A DNA stretch of 64,000 nucleotides, taken from positions 2,666,001-2,730,000 of the forward strand of contig WHUZ01000002.1 in assembly GCA_015179045.1 (NCBI GenBank), in the 5' to 3' direction. Each line of letters starts with the position of its first letter. Position 1 is the stretch's first letter. Below are positions 1 to 11,816 of this stretch, in pieces. Origin of the DNA: Kalaharituber pfeilii. Lineage: Eukaryota; Ascomycota; Pezizomycetes; Pezizales; Pezizaceae. The notes below the pieces were generated by a model that worked only from the letters and a program-made list of their open reading frames with translations, made no database searches and was not told the origin of the DNA. Both the position numbers and the translations under genes were made by a program.

Positions 1-1993
1 AAGGAGAGAGGATTAGGATTTCTATTATCCCGTCTAAGAATTGTACTGAGGAACAAAAGGAAGCGTTACGTGAGTTTTCACAAGACGTGGAGACGTTGGA
101 TGCAGATGAGTTTCAGGGCCTTATTGAGAAGGTATTTGTCCCCATTTTTATTCTCTGTATATAGCTCATAAAAAATGACTACTAATTCGATACTGGGATT
201 TATTACAGGCCTCCTCAGCAATGGGCCTTCCAAAACCAGGTGAACTTCGTGAAATGAAAAGCGGACCACGCTTTTCAGATGACGTTTTGAAGATTGAACT
301 TTCCGGTCCCAACCATACCCATTTCAGCGTTGTAGATGTTCCGGGGATATTCCAGGCGGCCACCGTCCTCCAATCAGAAGATGATATTGAAATGATCGAA
401 ACCCTTGTCAAGGGTTATATTGGTGATAGCCGTACAATCATCCTGTATGTTCCCTACATTTCTTCATAAACTACTTACCATTGGACCCAGAGCTAATACA
501 ATCTCTTGATGACATGAAGAGCAGTTGCCTCTTCACTACACGAAACTGCAAACCAGAAAGTGTTCCGCCTTGCCAAAGATGCAGACCCATCAGGCTCACG
601 CACCCTCGGTGTCTTAACGAAACCAGACGCCGTCCAACGCGGTGACGAACAACGTGTGATCGATGTTGCGCGGAACAATGTGACCAAGCTCCATCATGGT
701 TGGTTTGTGGTGCGGAACCGCTCAACCCAGGATATTGCAGATGGTGTAACTCTGGAGCAACGCAATGCCAATGAAGCTGCCTTCTTCAGCCAGCCCCCCT
801 GGAAAGCCCTCCCAGCAGACCGTGTTGGGATCCGCGCTTTAGAGAAGTTCTTGAAAGCACTGCTCAATGACCATGTACGCCGGGAGTTCCCCACCTTATT
901 GCGAGAGATGGATGGTCTTATCACCAAAGCTGAGCGGGAGCTTGAGAAAATGGGACCTCCCAGGGAGACCCCGGACGAGCAACGACAGATTCTGACACAC
1001 CTCGCAGGCGAATTTTATAAGTTAGCGAACAACGCAATTCTAGGGCACTATCGGGATGACTTTTTCACAACGACCAATAAGGAATCGAAGCGCAGGCTCC
1101 GCATGCGTGTTGTGGCGTCAAACGAGAAGTTTGCGGAAAATGTTATGCTTCAAGGATGCCAGCGTGAATTTGACAATATCATGGACAAAGACCAATGTGA
1201 TGTATCTACGGAAGAACTCATAAAAAATCCAGACTCGATATATTATGTCATCAAGCAAATCCATTCAGAATCCAGAGGCATGGAGCTGCCTGGAATGGTC
1301 AATCCCATCGTAGTACAGAATATCTTCCATTGGCAAAGCATGTCTTGGGATGCACTAGCGAAAGAGTACCTCCAGGAGGTGAAAACAGTTGTGGACTCGT
1401 TTGTCGACACACTGCTCAAGTATGTTTGCGCAGACGAAGAATTGGAATCGCGGATCCACATGAGACTCGAGCAGAGGGTGAAGAAAGGGTATGTCGACGC
1501 TGAGGAGGAGCTGAAAAATATCTTGAAGTCAGAGAGGGATGGAGTTTTGTTGACATTGGATGAAGGGTACGTAGTGGAATTGCAAAAGGCGAGGAATCAG
1601 AGGAACTTGCTGGCGTTGAAGAAGGTCGATCTGAGTGTTTCCAATGAATCGGGTAAGGATAAATTTGAGGTCTTAGAGAGCATCTTGTCGGCAGTCTCAC
1701 CCAGCAACGAGGTACAGACTGTGAACGACATTCACGACATTTTGAAGGCGTTCTACTATATTGCACAGAAACGGTTCGTGGATACCGTCGTGGCGCAGGT
1801 GGTCGAGAGACACTTCTTGGCAAAGGAGGATGCGCCAGCAAAGTGCTTTAGTCCTGAGTGGGTCGCGAGTTTGGGGGTGCAGGAGCTGCAGGGGATTGCA
1901 GGCGAGGATAGGGATGTGAGCGCCAGGAGGGCGGAGCTGCTGGAGAAGCTGGAGAAATGGAAGGCAGCAAGGAAGGTTGCGGCGGGATGGTAA
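1..1993 (+). CDS. Dynamin-like GTPase (Mx/vacuolar-sorting type), 5' end outside window
   Basis: The gene is partial: the P-loop (G1) and start codon lie upstream of base 1. Spliced exons are <1..131, 209..444 and 520..1993, and the frame is kept across both introns. Motifs in order are DVPG (G3, near base 335), the strand IILAV spanning the second intron, TLGVLTKPD (G4, near base 617), a long helical stalk, and a C-terminal GTPase effector domain with the pattern DILKAFYYIAQKRFVD. The end is rich in Lys/Arg and Glu. In the family, GTP hydrolysis drives self-assembly and membrane remodelling or scission. The absence of an obvious PH or proline-rich domain after the stalk fits the Mx/Vps1/Dnm1-like group rather than classical dynamin. 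I cannot tell which fungal paralogue this is without the N-terminus. MED12 follows in tandem after about 920 bp. Confidence 0.93.
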
Positions 1994-2914
1994 ATAACGG
2001 CCTGAGATGATGGGTATGATATATGATGTATGATTTGAATAACATATGATAGAATGGAATGGAGTAGCCTCGTAAAGGAATGGGGTACTCGTAGTAGTAC
2101 GGTTAGACGAGACAAGATATGTATTGTACTCTATGAGATGACATACACAGGAGTAGGCAGGAGTCTGGCTTAGTAAGCTAGTCACGTTGGTCCGCACAGT
2201 ACCAGTGTGATGTGCACAGAGACGATGCTAGAAGGGTGATGCATGTGCATACATCGTATGCCTCAGCAGGCGCCTGCATTGCATTTTGCCAGCCGCTGCA
2301 TCGTGTCGTTGCTTGCTCAATCACGCAGCCCGACCCTGGCTGCACTGCTGCCTCGACCGCAAACAGGCGCCGCCCTCCCTCCAGAGTCTGCACTCTGAAC
2401 CCTTATAGCGAGCTTCTAAGCTTCGATCTGAATACCCCCCAGTTGCCTCTATATTAGTCAAGCGCGAGTGCACCTAACAATTACAGGTATCGATGCATAC
2501 TAGGCTGCATTGATGTAAGTGTCGGAGTAGCGAATTCGGGAAGATCTGCTGTCTGCCCACCAGGCGATTTTCACATCTCACTGACCGAAGCAGCTATCTC
2601 TGCGCTTCAGAAGATCCGAATACCCCCCCCCCAGCTCATAAATACCTCCTCTGAATTTTCTCGCTTAATCGGATACCACTATCTGCACAAGCCGCCTTCT
2701 CTGGCCTTAAGTTGGAGTCATGCCAAAGTAGAAAAAAGTAAAAAAGGAATAAAAAAGGAAGCTGAAGGCGTCCGGGATTGACTGCTCATTGCGAAGGCAT
2801 TTGGTCATTCGGGTTTAACACTTGCCTGTTGATCCTAAAGTTGTTTCACCAAGAAATTCCTTGCCCACAGGCAGATTCCCCTACCCTGCTTGACGACTCC
2901 CCTACCCTGGCCCC
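1994..2914. other. Intergenic: dynamin-like gene to MED12
   Basis: No coding feature is supported here. The part next to MED12 has C-rich runs (near 2624-2632) and A-rich stretches (near 2731-2760), and probably carries the MED12 promoter and 5' UTR. Confidence 0.5.
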
Positions 2915-5900
2915 ATGGCTGCGATCCAGAAACAACACGGTACAGGAGGACCTCGAACCAACGCTCAGGCTCAACTTCAAAGTACATCCCAACCCACTGG
3001 CTCCTCTCGACTCGACGATCCTCGTGCGCCGCCCTTGGCTGCACCTCCGGAGATAGGAAAGGAAAAGCTCAACGGTCACGCGCAAGCCCAGAAGGGAGGA
3101 GGAGATGTCGTCTTTAGCGACCTGACTGCACCATCGTTCTCGAAGTCGACCGCACAAGTATCCTCCCTTGGCGCCATGGAAACATTTGCGTTAAGAGACG
3201 ATGATTCCCGGACGCGGGGTTCAAGTGGTGATGGAAATACTGGCATTGCGGGTATTCAAGGTCCGCTTGATCCTCCACCTCCGGCGCAGGGCACAGTACT
3301 GAATTCGCGCCATAAAAGGCGCCTGGGTTTCAGTGCTCCAACCCAACATGCCTCTCCCGCTGCTCAACCTATGTCATTTGTTTCTCCATCTACGATTCAG
3401 CCGGCTAGTCGAGGGCCAGCAACACCTACGATTTCTCGAGGGCCTTTAGGTACACGACAAAAGCAATTCAAGCCGCAAACGTCAAAACCAACTGCGACAC
3501 CCCAAGCCTCCAAGAGGGATGCCCGCCCAAAGCCATATGTACTGGAAGTTCCACCAATGGCTCCCGTTTACCCCAATAAGAGTAAGAGAATCGGATTTCT
3601 ATGAATCTCAAAAGACCCTTCATTGACTAGAATAAATCTCTATTAGAATTCTCGGACTTTTTCCCTTGGAAAGGCAATCATCCTGAAGACCAGGTCACAG
3701 AGGCTCAAGCAAGGAGCGGGCAGTATGATAAGATGCAACTTGCAGCCGGAAAATTAACAGTCGGTTCTCAACTATGTGCTTCCTGTGACCTGTTCCCCTA
3801 CTTACTCATGTCAATATCCAGACCGAGCACCAGATTGGACGCCCACAGCTATACCCAATATTAAAACAGAAGAATGGTCTTTCCACACTGTCTTCACTCT
3901 TCCTCTCCGTTCTCGAGAAGCGGCAAAATTATAGCCGGATAACAGTCCCTTCAACCTTTAAGCCACCTCCAAGAGTTACTCTGGCCGACCACAAGAGGGA
4001 AACATGGCTCCGTGATCTCGCTAATCCTGCGGTTTCTCTCCGTCGACTATCCCGAACGATTCCCCATGGCGTTCGTGGGAAAGCTCTACTAGACCAGTGT
4101 TCCAGCAAAAATATACCACCCACACGAGCTATATGGTTTGTACGTTGCGTGGGAGCCAATGACTTGAGGGGGTTGAAACGAAAAGGGGCTAGTTCTCTAG
4201 CATTTGGGAATGAAGCTAGATGGATCAAAGAGTGGACTGGGCAGGTTATTCAATTTATCGATAAGGCAGCTTCGGAATGTGGATCCTTGCCAGATACTGC
4301 GTGGAAAAAGAAAATGATATACGCGTGAGTATGCCATAATTTATCGGTTAAAGTGGTATAATTTACTAATTTTGATAGTCTTCGCCTATCTGCCCAGCTC
4401 TACTCTGAGCATCTTCTTGATCGAACAGCTTTTCTGGACTGGTATTTATCGTTGCTTGAAAATCCTAACTTGGACCTACTTCCTTTATCTCTCCTTATAT
4501 CAAGCATATATTGGAAGGATTTATTGCGGATAAGACGCACTGGGCATCGTTTTGCAGAGGCTCTTCTGGGGAAAGCGCAGCTGGTGAGTATCCTCTACTC
4601 ATTTTCTTCCTTTACGTAAATTTCCGCTTTACCCTTAATACGTAATAGTATTCTCACAGAGATTTTTTTTTTAACTCTGAGGTCAGATCATGGAATCCGA
4701 AGATGTAGATATTTACCTGCCCTTATTGAGGCGCCTATCAGTCCTAATTACAGTGAGTGCTCAAATTCCCGACTTGGCTATCACTGAGTTCTAAGCAGAC
4801 GGCTAGGACATTCTCATTTCGCATCGAGAATCCCTAATAATCCCGAGAAATTGGGCCAGATACAAATCTATCCTAGAATCCTGTGTTGATACAACTAATC
4901 CACAAGTTGAAGCATGTTTACAAAATGTTATTCATCGAAATAATAGTCTCTGCCTCTCTCCTAAACCTAAAACTTCCGATCCAACATTTTCTCCACAGAG
5001 ATTGGTCATCGATATCCTGGATTCAGCTACAATGCCCTATGATTTTGACAAGATTATAAAGGATTGTGTAGCAGTTATAGCTGATCACAGCTTGTTTGTT
5101 CAGTGTTTATGCGAGTGGGCTGTGACATCACTAAGAGTAGGTCTGTATCGGGTGTATCTTGCGGCGGCAATACTGAGACAAGAGGCGAAAGCTGGGACTG
5201 CATTGCAAGAGCCAATTATGACCTTTTTGGAGCGCTTTTCCGCTGTTCCTGGCAATAAAAGCAAAGTCTATCTTCTGATTTCAGAACTTGTCCGGGCGGA
5301 AAAATTCTCGCTTCCCAACTATATGAGATGGCTGATCGCTAGAGGTGTGCTCAGGCCTTTCACAAATATGGACAAAGTATGTATATGCTCATAATCCTAT
5401 GGAATTGATTTTTTTTTTTGACTAGTCTCAGGAGCAACCTTGTCATGTTCGACTACTAGCTGAACTCCCCTTTGCTGGTGCATCCACTCATGCAAAGAAT
5501 CTTCGGAATTCCCTGCTTGAGGGTGCTGGATTTTCAACAACTATGGAGGCACAAACTCTAGTTGATGCCAAAAAGTTAGTATCGTCAAGATTAGGTGGAC
5601 TGCTTTCTCAAGCAATACCCCCTCCTGGCCCAACATCAAAGTTCACAACCGAGGAGCTGGACTTTCTCCGAGCACTTAGTCGAAATCAAATGACGGATAT
5701 TGCTCTCTGGATCAGGAGCAGCGTTAGACGCCACATTGTAGAGGGTGCACCGTGAGTTTACTGAGTTTTGAAGCCCAAATCATGTAGGATATTAACGAAA
5801 CTATAGTGTTGGGCCCAATAATTGGCGAGATCTGACGGTGGAAGTTGGCATCACGGCAATCACCCTGCAGCAGTTTCTCCTTGTTCGAAAAATTTTGGAG

Positions 5901-8366
5901 GAGTTCGAAGACTATGGGATTCTGTCCGACGTACGCCCTTCCCTATGAAATCCCTGAATACACATTTCTGATCCTGTTATAGGTTCTCAAAATGGTCTGC
6001 AGCTCAGACATCTCCGGCGTATTGTCATCAATTGCCGACACTGTATCTTACAATATTGAGACGTTCTCCGTTCTTGGTTCTGCTAACGACATTCTACAGC
6101 TCTTGTTCAACCGCGTAAGTGACATTCCACGATCATCACAGGTGGTCTCAGTACATGAAATCTAAGGCATAATTTGTAGTACAAAAAGCTCCAATTACGA
6201 CGCACTATTGAAAAGTACGTTCTCGCTTCGTTTGTTGACCTGGCTTCTTTTCTCGTCTGCAACCAGGAAATACGAAGACAGCTTCAACATGATTTGGCAA
6301 TTTATGACCAACGACATCCTATGGCACACTCTCCCGTATCGGACAATGAGTTCCTCTCCGTGATGCAAGATGGTACTGCGGATTTCAACGAGGAGTTGGA
6401 TCGTTTACTGCAAAATGGATCCACTATAGATAAACAGACTTTGACTAGGCTATTCGAATCCATTGTTTCTCGGGTAGAGACTCTATTTGGGGATAATGCT
6501 GCTTATGGTCGATTTTCCTTTGTCAGCTTAATGAAACTGCGACAGCTGGACGCATCCAGTTTTGATATTCTTATGAATAATTGGATTAATCGGCTTTTCT
6601 TGAATATCTCTGGGCGGCCACCACTCTTGCATACGTTCGCAATCCTAATTGCAGGGTCATGCGTCGATTTAGGGGTAGTCGTCAAGTCAGCATTACAATT
6701 TCTTAATAATCCCTCCGTTGGGATGAAGCTACCAAGATCTACCGTCTCAGAGCTAACCGCCCAGATTTTGGAGCTAATTGTGGGAGAGGCATTTGATGGA
6801 TGCAATCTGACGGACCAAGAGATATATAGTTTAAAACGTAAGCGTCAGACGTTCGAAAGGAATTCTCCTGGAGTACTTGTCGAAATCATATACCGGTCTA
6901 TAGAACTTTGTGCTGCGGAAGGAAGTTTTGATCTGGACAGCCGGATTCGAGGTTTGATAATATCCAAGCCGATCATACATCAACTCCGGAGTTTATCAAC
7001 CTCACAGCCGAGTTTGCTTATGGCAAATCTTCTGGAACCCTTGTCAAAGAATTCGCAGCCTGCATTGTTGAAGTGGCTAAGGTTACTCATAGACCATCTT
7101 CTTGATGATCATGATTCAAGTGGTTCGTTGCTTGGAGTACACATAGTTGTTAAAGCTAGACTAACATTTGGGTAGACCTAACTGACCCTGATGCGGACGT
7201 TCAAGTTTCACGCCTGTTACAGCTAGCAAACGATTTTTCCATCCGACTTTGTCAGCTTAAAATGCGCATTATATTCGACGGTCAGAGGGGTGGTAGCCCA
7301 AGCAGCAATACCAACATTACTCAAACTTTTTTCCGTGGCATTGCATCCGACTTCAAGCAGAAGGCTACGGTTTGGTCCGATTTGGTTTCCGTGCTTGATG
7401 AGAACTGCGCACGCCATATCCGAACCCATGCAGAAGAGCAATTTCTTCAGTCAATGACGCTTCCAGTTTCAGTAGAAATGAACGGGAACAACGAATATCT
7501 TGCTAGGGCATCGCTAGCCGTCATAGAAGCAACGAGTACGAATGTGAGAGCAGCAAGTGGAAATGGCCAAAATATAGCTGCAGCACTGGTAGAGAAACTG
7601 AATATGCTTGTGCAATACATGATGCACCATCAAGAAGAAGGAGAGAGCCCAAAACCCACAGAAGCAGTAACGGGAAAGGATATGATGTCGGAGTTGCGTA
7701 CATGGTGAGTTGCGCTTAGGGGCACCTAAGTTGTTCATTTGGAAATTGCCAATATTTATTCCTGACAGGCTCATTCTTTTCCTGCGGATTATTATCCTAC
7801 ATCGATCATCATTTTCTTCAACCTCCAGAGTTGGGGTCTCTGACCAGGCACGAATGATCATTGGATTATGTGCTCTATTACAGGTAACACCCGAAATCTG
7901 AAGTGTTTTCCATCATCTCGATTTTCCACAAGCTCACATTACCTTCAATTAGAATGAATATCTTCAAAGTGATGAACCACTATTTGACCATGTGCTCGAT
8001 GTCACAAGCTGCTTCGTAGATGGTTAGTAATATTCTAAAGTTGTTCCTTGTCTGGAATGATGCATTGCTGAATATGGCGGCTGATTGTAATTAGACCTCC
8101 CCGAGGAGTCACGCATGGCAATTCGTAGATTCCTCCGTGCGAAGAACATTGCTCCGAGACTCGGGTACCTACTAGGAAATATCGATTATCCTGGGGATAT
8201 GCTCAAAGCAACCCGTGGTGGTAAATTGATGGATTATCCAGTAAAGTCATGGGAACTGCTGGCGGATCCAACGCCTGTGATGGGAGAGAACGATACCAGT
8301 TTGAGTTTGACCCTCTTTGGGACCAGGAAGTCCAAATGCGCAAAGTTAGAAGGAGCAAAGGCTTAA
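2915..8366 (+). CDS. MED12: Mediator complex subunit 12 (Srb8)
   Basis: This is the Mediator kinase-module subunit that holds and activates Cdk8/cyclin C in the nucleus. Fifteen exons fit one frame: 2915..3581, 3647..3759, 3822..4324, 4379..4583, 4687..4752, 4807..5376, 5426..5751, 5807..5930, 5983..6114, 6180..6214, 6278..7119, 7176..7704, 7769..7883, 7953..8022 and 8095..8366, giving 1522 aa. The first 220 residues are Ser/Pro/Gly-rich and probably disordered. Diagnostic MED12 blocks follow: DFFPWKGNHPED, the stretch SLFLSVLEKRQ, RRLSRTIPHGVRGKALLDQC, WFVRCVGANDLRGLKRKG and the LCEWA signature (near base 5110). The intron at 3760 has a weak donor (GTCGGT), and the junction near 6214/6278 has an equally plausible alternative. 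The start ATG was chosen as the first in-frame ATG before the disordered N-terminus. Length matches fungal MED12 proteins (roughly 1500-1700 aa). Confidence 0.93.
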
Positions 8367-9630
8367 ATTTTTACGGTTTATTGTCTATTGTATTATTGGA
8401 ATGATCGGCCTTGGAGTATGGGTCGTGTCAGGATTTTTCTGCATGTCATGCATTCCTCTTTTTTTTTTTTTTTCTTTCCAACGCGTATTCCTCTACTGAT
8501 TTTTCTTTGATGTTATATCTTCCGTTCCCCATTTTTGGGTATATCATTTGGGTGAGGTGCATTGTCTCTATTATTTATGTTTTCCTTTGTACGATTTCTC
8601 AAGGGTCTTTGTTTCCATCTCCTAGGGTTCATGTTATAGTAGAGATGATTGTCGGTGCTCTTTTTTACTTCGTGAATTTTTCGTTTGCTCTATCCTAGGC
8701 TCGTCATCCTCTCGTTTCAACCCCGGTCTGCCTTTCTCTGTTTCTTTCTTTCTTTTCTTTTCTTTTCTTTTCTTTTTTTCATATTTTCATTTTCTTTAAT
8801 CACTTGTCAGTATTTATTTTGCGTTCAATCTTCTTTACATACCGAGACTTGTATTTATCTTGCCTATTTCAATGGGTAGCCCTGCGAGCCTCGAGTCTAT
8901 CGTGTATATCAGGGGGGTTATGGTGATGGCGAAATAGTAACACCGTAGGATTTCGCCAATAAGAAAGTATCCGCGAAGATATAGAAAAGGCTGACGACAT
9001 GTAGTGGCACCCATTTAATTGGCCATAGTTTGTCACCGACTAAGAAAGGGCAAAGTGCCCTAGCATAAAAATGTCTGCTAATAAACACCTTTTTACCCTG
9101 AACCGATGCCTGTGGCGTCGGGCAGCGAGGTTATCTATGGACAGGTCCGTCATATAAGGCGGCAGTACTAGTAGTCGTGTGTCGGCATTCCACGCCGGTA
9201 ATGTATCATAAGGATAACCCGACAGCTGCAGTGCGTGCACACGCGGCTTGGCATGTCGCCGTGACCCATTGTAGTGATAATTGTGTACACATTTTACACA
9301 TCACCCACACAAAGCACATGGCAAAAATGCAGACATAAAAAATCTGATCTGTGTTACGCCCACCCGGTGCGGTCTATCACTGTCGATCTGACAATGTCAT
9401 GCATTATGCAAGATGACAGAGAGGGGGGAAAAAAAACTAAGCTGTTATGTATCAACAGGAGCAAATCGGGTAGTGATGAGATGAGGAATTAATGGTTCCT
9501 GAGTCGTAAAAACTCTCCAGTAAAACGCCCTAATAACTTTATTGAAACAGAAAAGAACGAGACAAAATGTGTGCAAAAGAGCAATTGGTACTCTCAAACC
9601 CGAAACAATAACTGCAATACCCCCACAAGA
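8367..9630. other. Intergenic: convergent 3' ends of MED12 and peroxin gene
   Basis: The spacer is pyrimidine-rich and holds a T tract (about 8460-8474) and a (TTTTC)n-like stretch (about 8740-8780). No ORF with recognisable similarity is present. Both flanking genes end here, so it should carry two polyadenylation regions. Confidence 0.5.
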
Positions 9631-11304
9631 TCACTCTCCCTCCCTTCTCTGATACTGTTTCCGCACCACTGTCCTCACCCATCTCCTTCTTCTCCATTCT
9701 CCCCTCTTCTGCACCGGCCTCCGCACACCAGTCTCATCATCACTCTCCATCTCCTCCACCCAATCATACACCCATCTCTCCTTCTCCTCATCCACTTCCA
9801 CCCCATTCACGCACCTCTCCGCAACCCACGTTTTACTCGCCAAGTCCAGTATCCACTTCTTGTCCTTGAACTCCCATCCAGCTGGGGGCCTTACGTCCTC
9901 AAAGAACCTCGTCCCCTTAGGACGGTGCCCAGCTATACGTGCGGGGCTCAACGGTTCATATGGACTGCTAGAGTACATCCAGGGCTCCCACTCCCAGCCG
10001 GTCATGCGCTGGAGCTCGAAGATTTCAACCTCCCGTGTTTCAGGGGTCTCGTCAATTACAATATCCTTTTCTACCCATCGTGTAAAACGGTCAATCGCCT
10101 TCTTCTTTTCCTGCTCAGCAAATTCGGAGTCGGAAGTGGACAGCAGCCAGTCTTGGACTGTGGGATGGAATAAGGAGATGGCAAACCAGCCCCAAACAAG
10201 AAACACTAGGTTCCATGGAATAAGATATGCACCGATGAAAGCTGCGATACATATTGCAAAGAGTAATTGGAATACACCGGATGAAATCTGCTCATTGCTG
10301 AAGTTTGTGGGAGGGCCAATTGTGGCAATAATTTGATCGTGGGCTTCGGAAAAGTCCGACATCAAGTTTTGAAGGTCTATCAAGCATATTAGGAATCTAC
10401 TCTTTACTGTTTAGCAATACCATGTGAATTCAAATGCGGTACCTCTCAGATTCCGAAAGAAGTCCTGTTATATTGGAAACCGTTAGTGTCTCAGACTCGT
10501 CATTCCATAATCACATGATCATTTCCAGCGCGAAGGGCCCCACCTTGCTCATCTCACTAACGGCCTTGATCTCAGGTGGTGGGGCAATAGGCCCGCCATG
10601 CGCCGAATACGGTTCTACCTTTCCTGGTATACTTGGAGGTGGGGGCGGATGTCTTGTTATATATGCAGGGACCATGATAAATAGCAGTATAATGGCAAGC
10701 GGCAGGGCTGCTAGCAGATGCGGGTCAAGACAGACAAATGAGTACACGACCATGGCGCTCAGTGTATGGGTAGGCTGCTTCCATGATAGCACACGGAGCA
10801 GGCGATGCTGAAAGACGAAGACAACTCCGACACTATGACGTGGGCAATGTCAGTGAGCCCAATTACCGATAAGCTACTGCAACCAGAAAAGATGAAGTAC
10901 CGTGCATTAAACCGTCTAAAGTTCGCGCTCATCAACGTCAAGGACAGCTGAGGCCTGTCTATGTCTTTTCGTTTGTCTGTCATTTCGGCATATTTCTCAA
11001 GATTGTAGTCGCTGGGTATAATCTGCTGCAGGATCTTTGCAAAAGTGCGGTCTTGCAGCTGCCCAGAGAGCGACTTGTCGCCGGCAAGCTGTGACGCTGG
11101 GCTGCTCATGTGGGCGTCCGGAACAGAATGACGTTGTGGGGACCTACTTCGTGAGCGTCTACGATGGCCTGGTAGATCGAGAAGACTGCGTCGTCGGCGG
11201 TGCTGTCGCTGGCCATCTGAGTAGTCGGGCGAGTCGTCGGAATAGCCTGAAAGTGGGTATTCAGTTCCGAGGAGGCTGAACGTAAAATCATCTACGCTCA
11301 TCAT
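9631..11304 (-). CDS. DysF-domain integral membrane peroxin (PEX23/PEX24 family)
   Basis: Four exons in transcript order: 11304..10901, 10832..10544, 10464..10443 and 10376..9631 (486 aa). The N-terminus is Ser/Arg-rich. Hydrophobic segments follow: one around LLAALPLAIILLFIMVPAYI and a second long pair around FQLLFAICIAAFIGAYLIPW and NLVFLVWGWFAISLF. The C-terminal half is a dysferlin (DysF) domain: REVEIFELQR, then EWEPWMYSSSPYEPLSP, then PPAGWEFKDKKWILD. Family members sit in the ER/peroxisome membrane and regulate peroxisome number, size and de novo formation. Exon 3 is only 22 nt (DFFRNLR) and is needed to keep the frame. The start is the first of two adjacent ATGs (MMSVDDF); an in-frame ATG further upstream (11430) is less likely because the sequence before MMSV looks non-coding. 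Which member (PEX23/30 or PEX24/28/29) is not resolved. Confidence 0.88.
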
Positions 11305-11785
11305 ATGGCTGAGGCTTGGTGTGGCTCGTGATTGAATTCGGTTCACGGGGTTGCGGGAGGAAGGGCAATGTTTATGATTACGTCGTTGCTCGTGTGTGGG
11401 GTCTTCATGCGGGAGAGCTATGATAACCAATCAAGTAGTGTTCACTCTGGTTGCATAACCCCCCGTATGCTCCGCTCGAGACCCCATACATGCAACATGC
11501 TGTTCACTAGGTTCTGAAATTCTCCAGAATTATAGTATCATGTTTAGCTAGGCTAGGTGCAACCAGACTATAGGCCAGGTTGAATTCCTACAAGCTCAAC
11601 CCCCCCCCCAGCAACCGCGTGATAGTCACGTGAAAGGGAGATACTGGCCGACGCGAACAGGTTCACGCACCAGAGGGGACCTCTCAAGTATGAATATTTC
11701 CACTGTTATCTACTAATATATGTGGGCAGAGCTGGGAAGGTCAAATGCCCCCTCCGCCTCCCCACAAAAAAATAAAATAAATACA

Positions 11786-11816
<31 letters not shown>

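Noticed and set aside
9571..10336. Plus-strand open frames over the peroxin gene
   Set aside because: Antisense shadows. The minus strand encodes a clear DysF domain.
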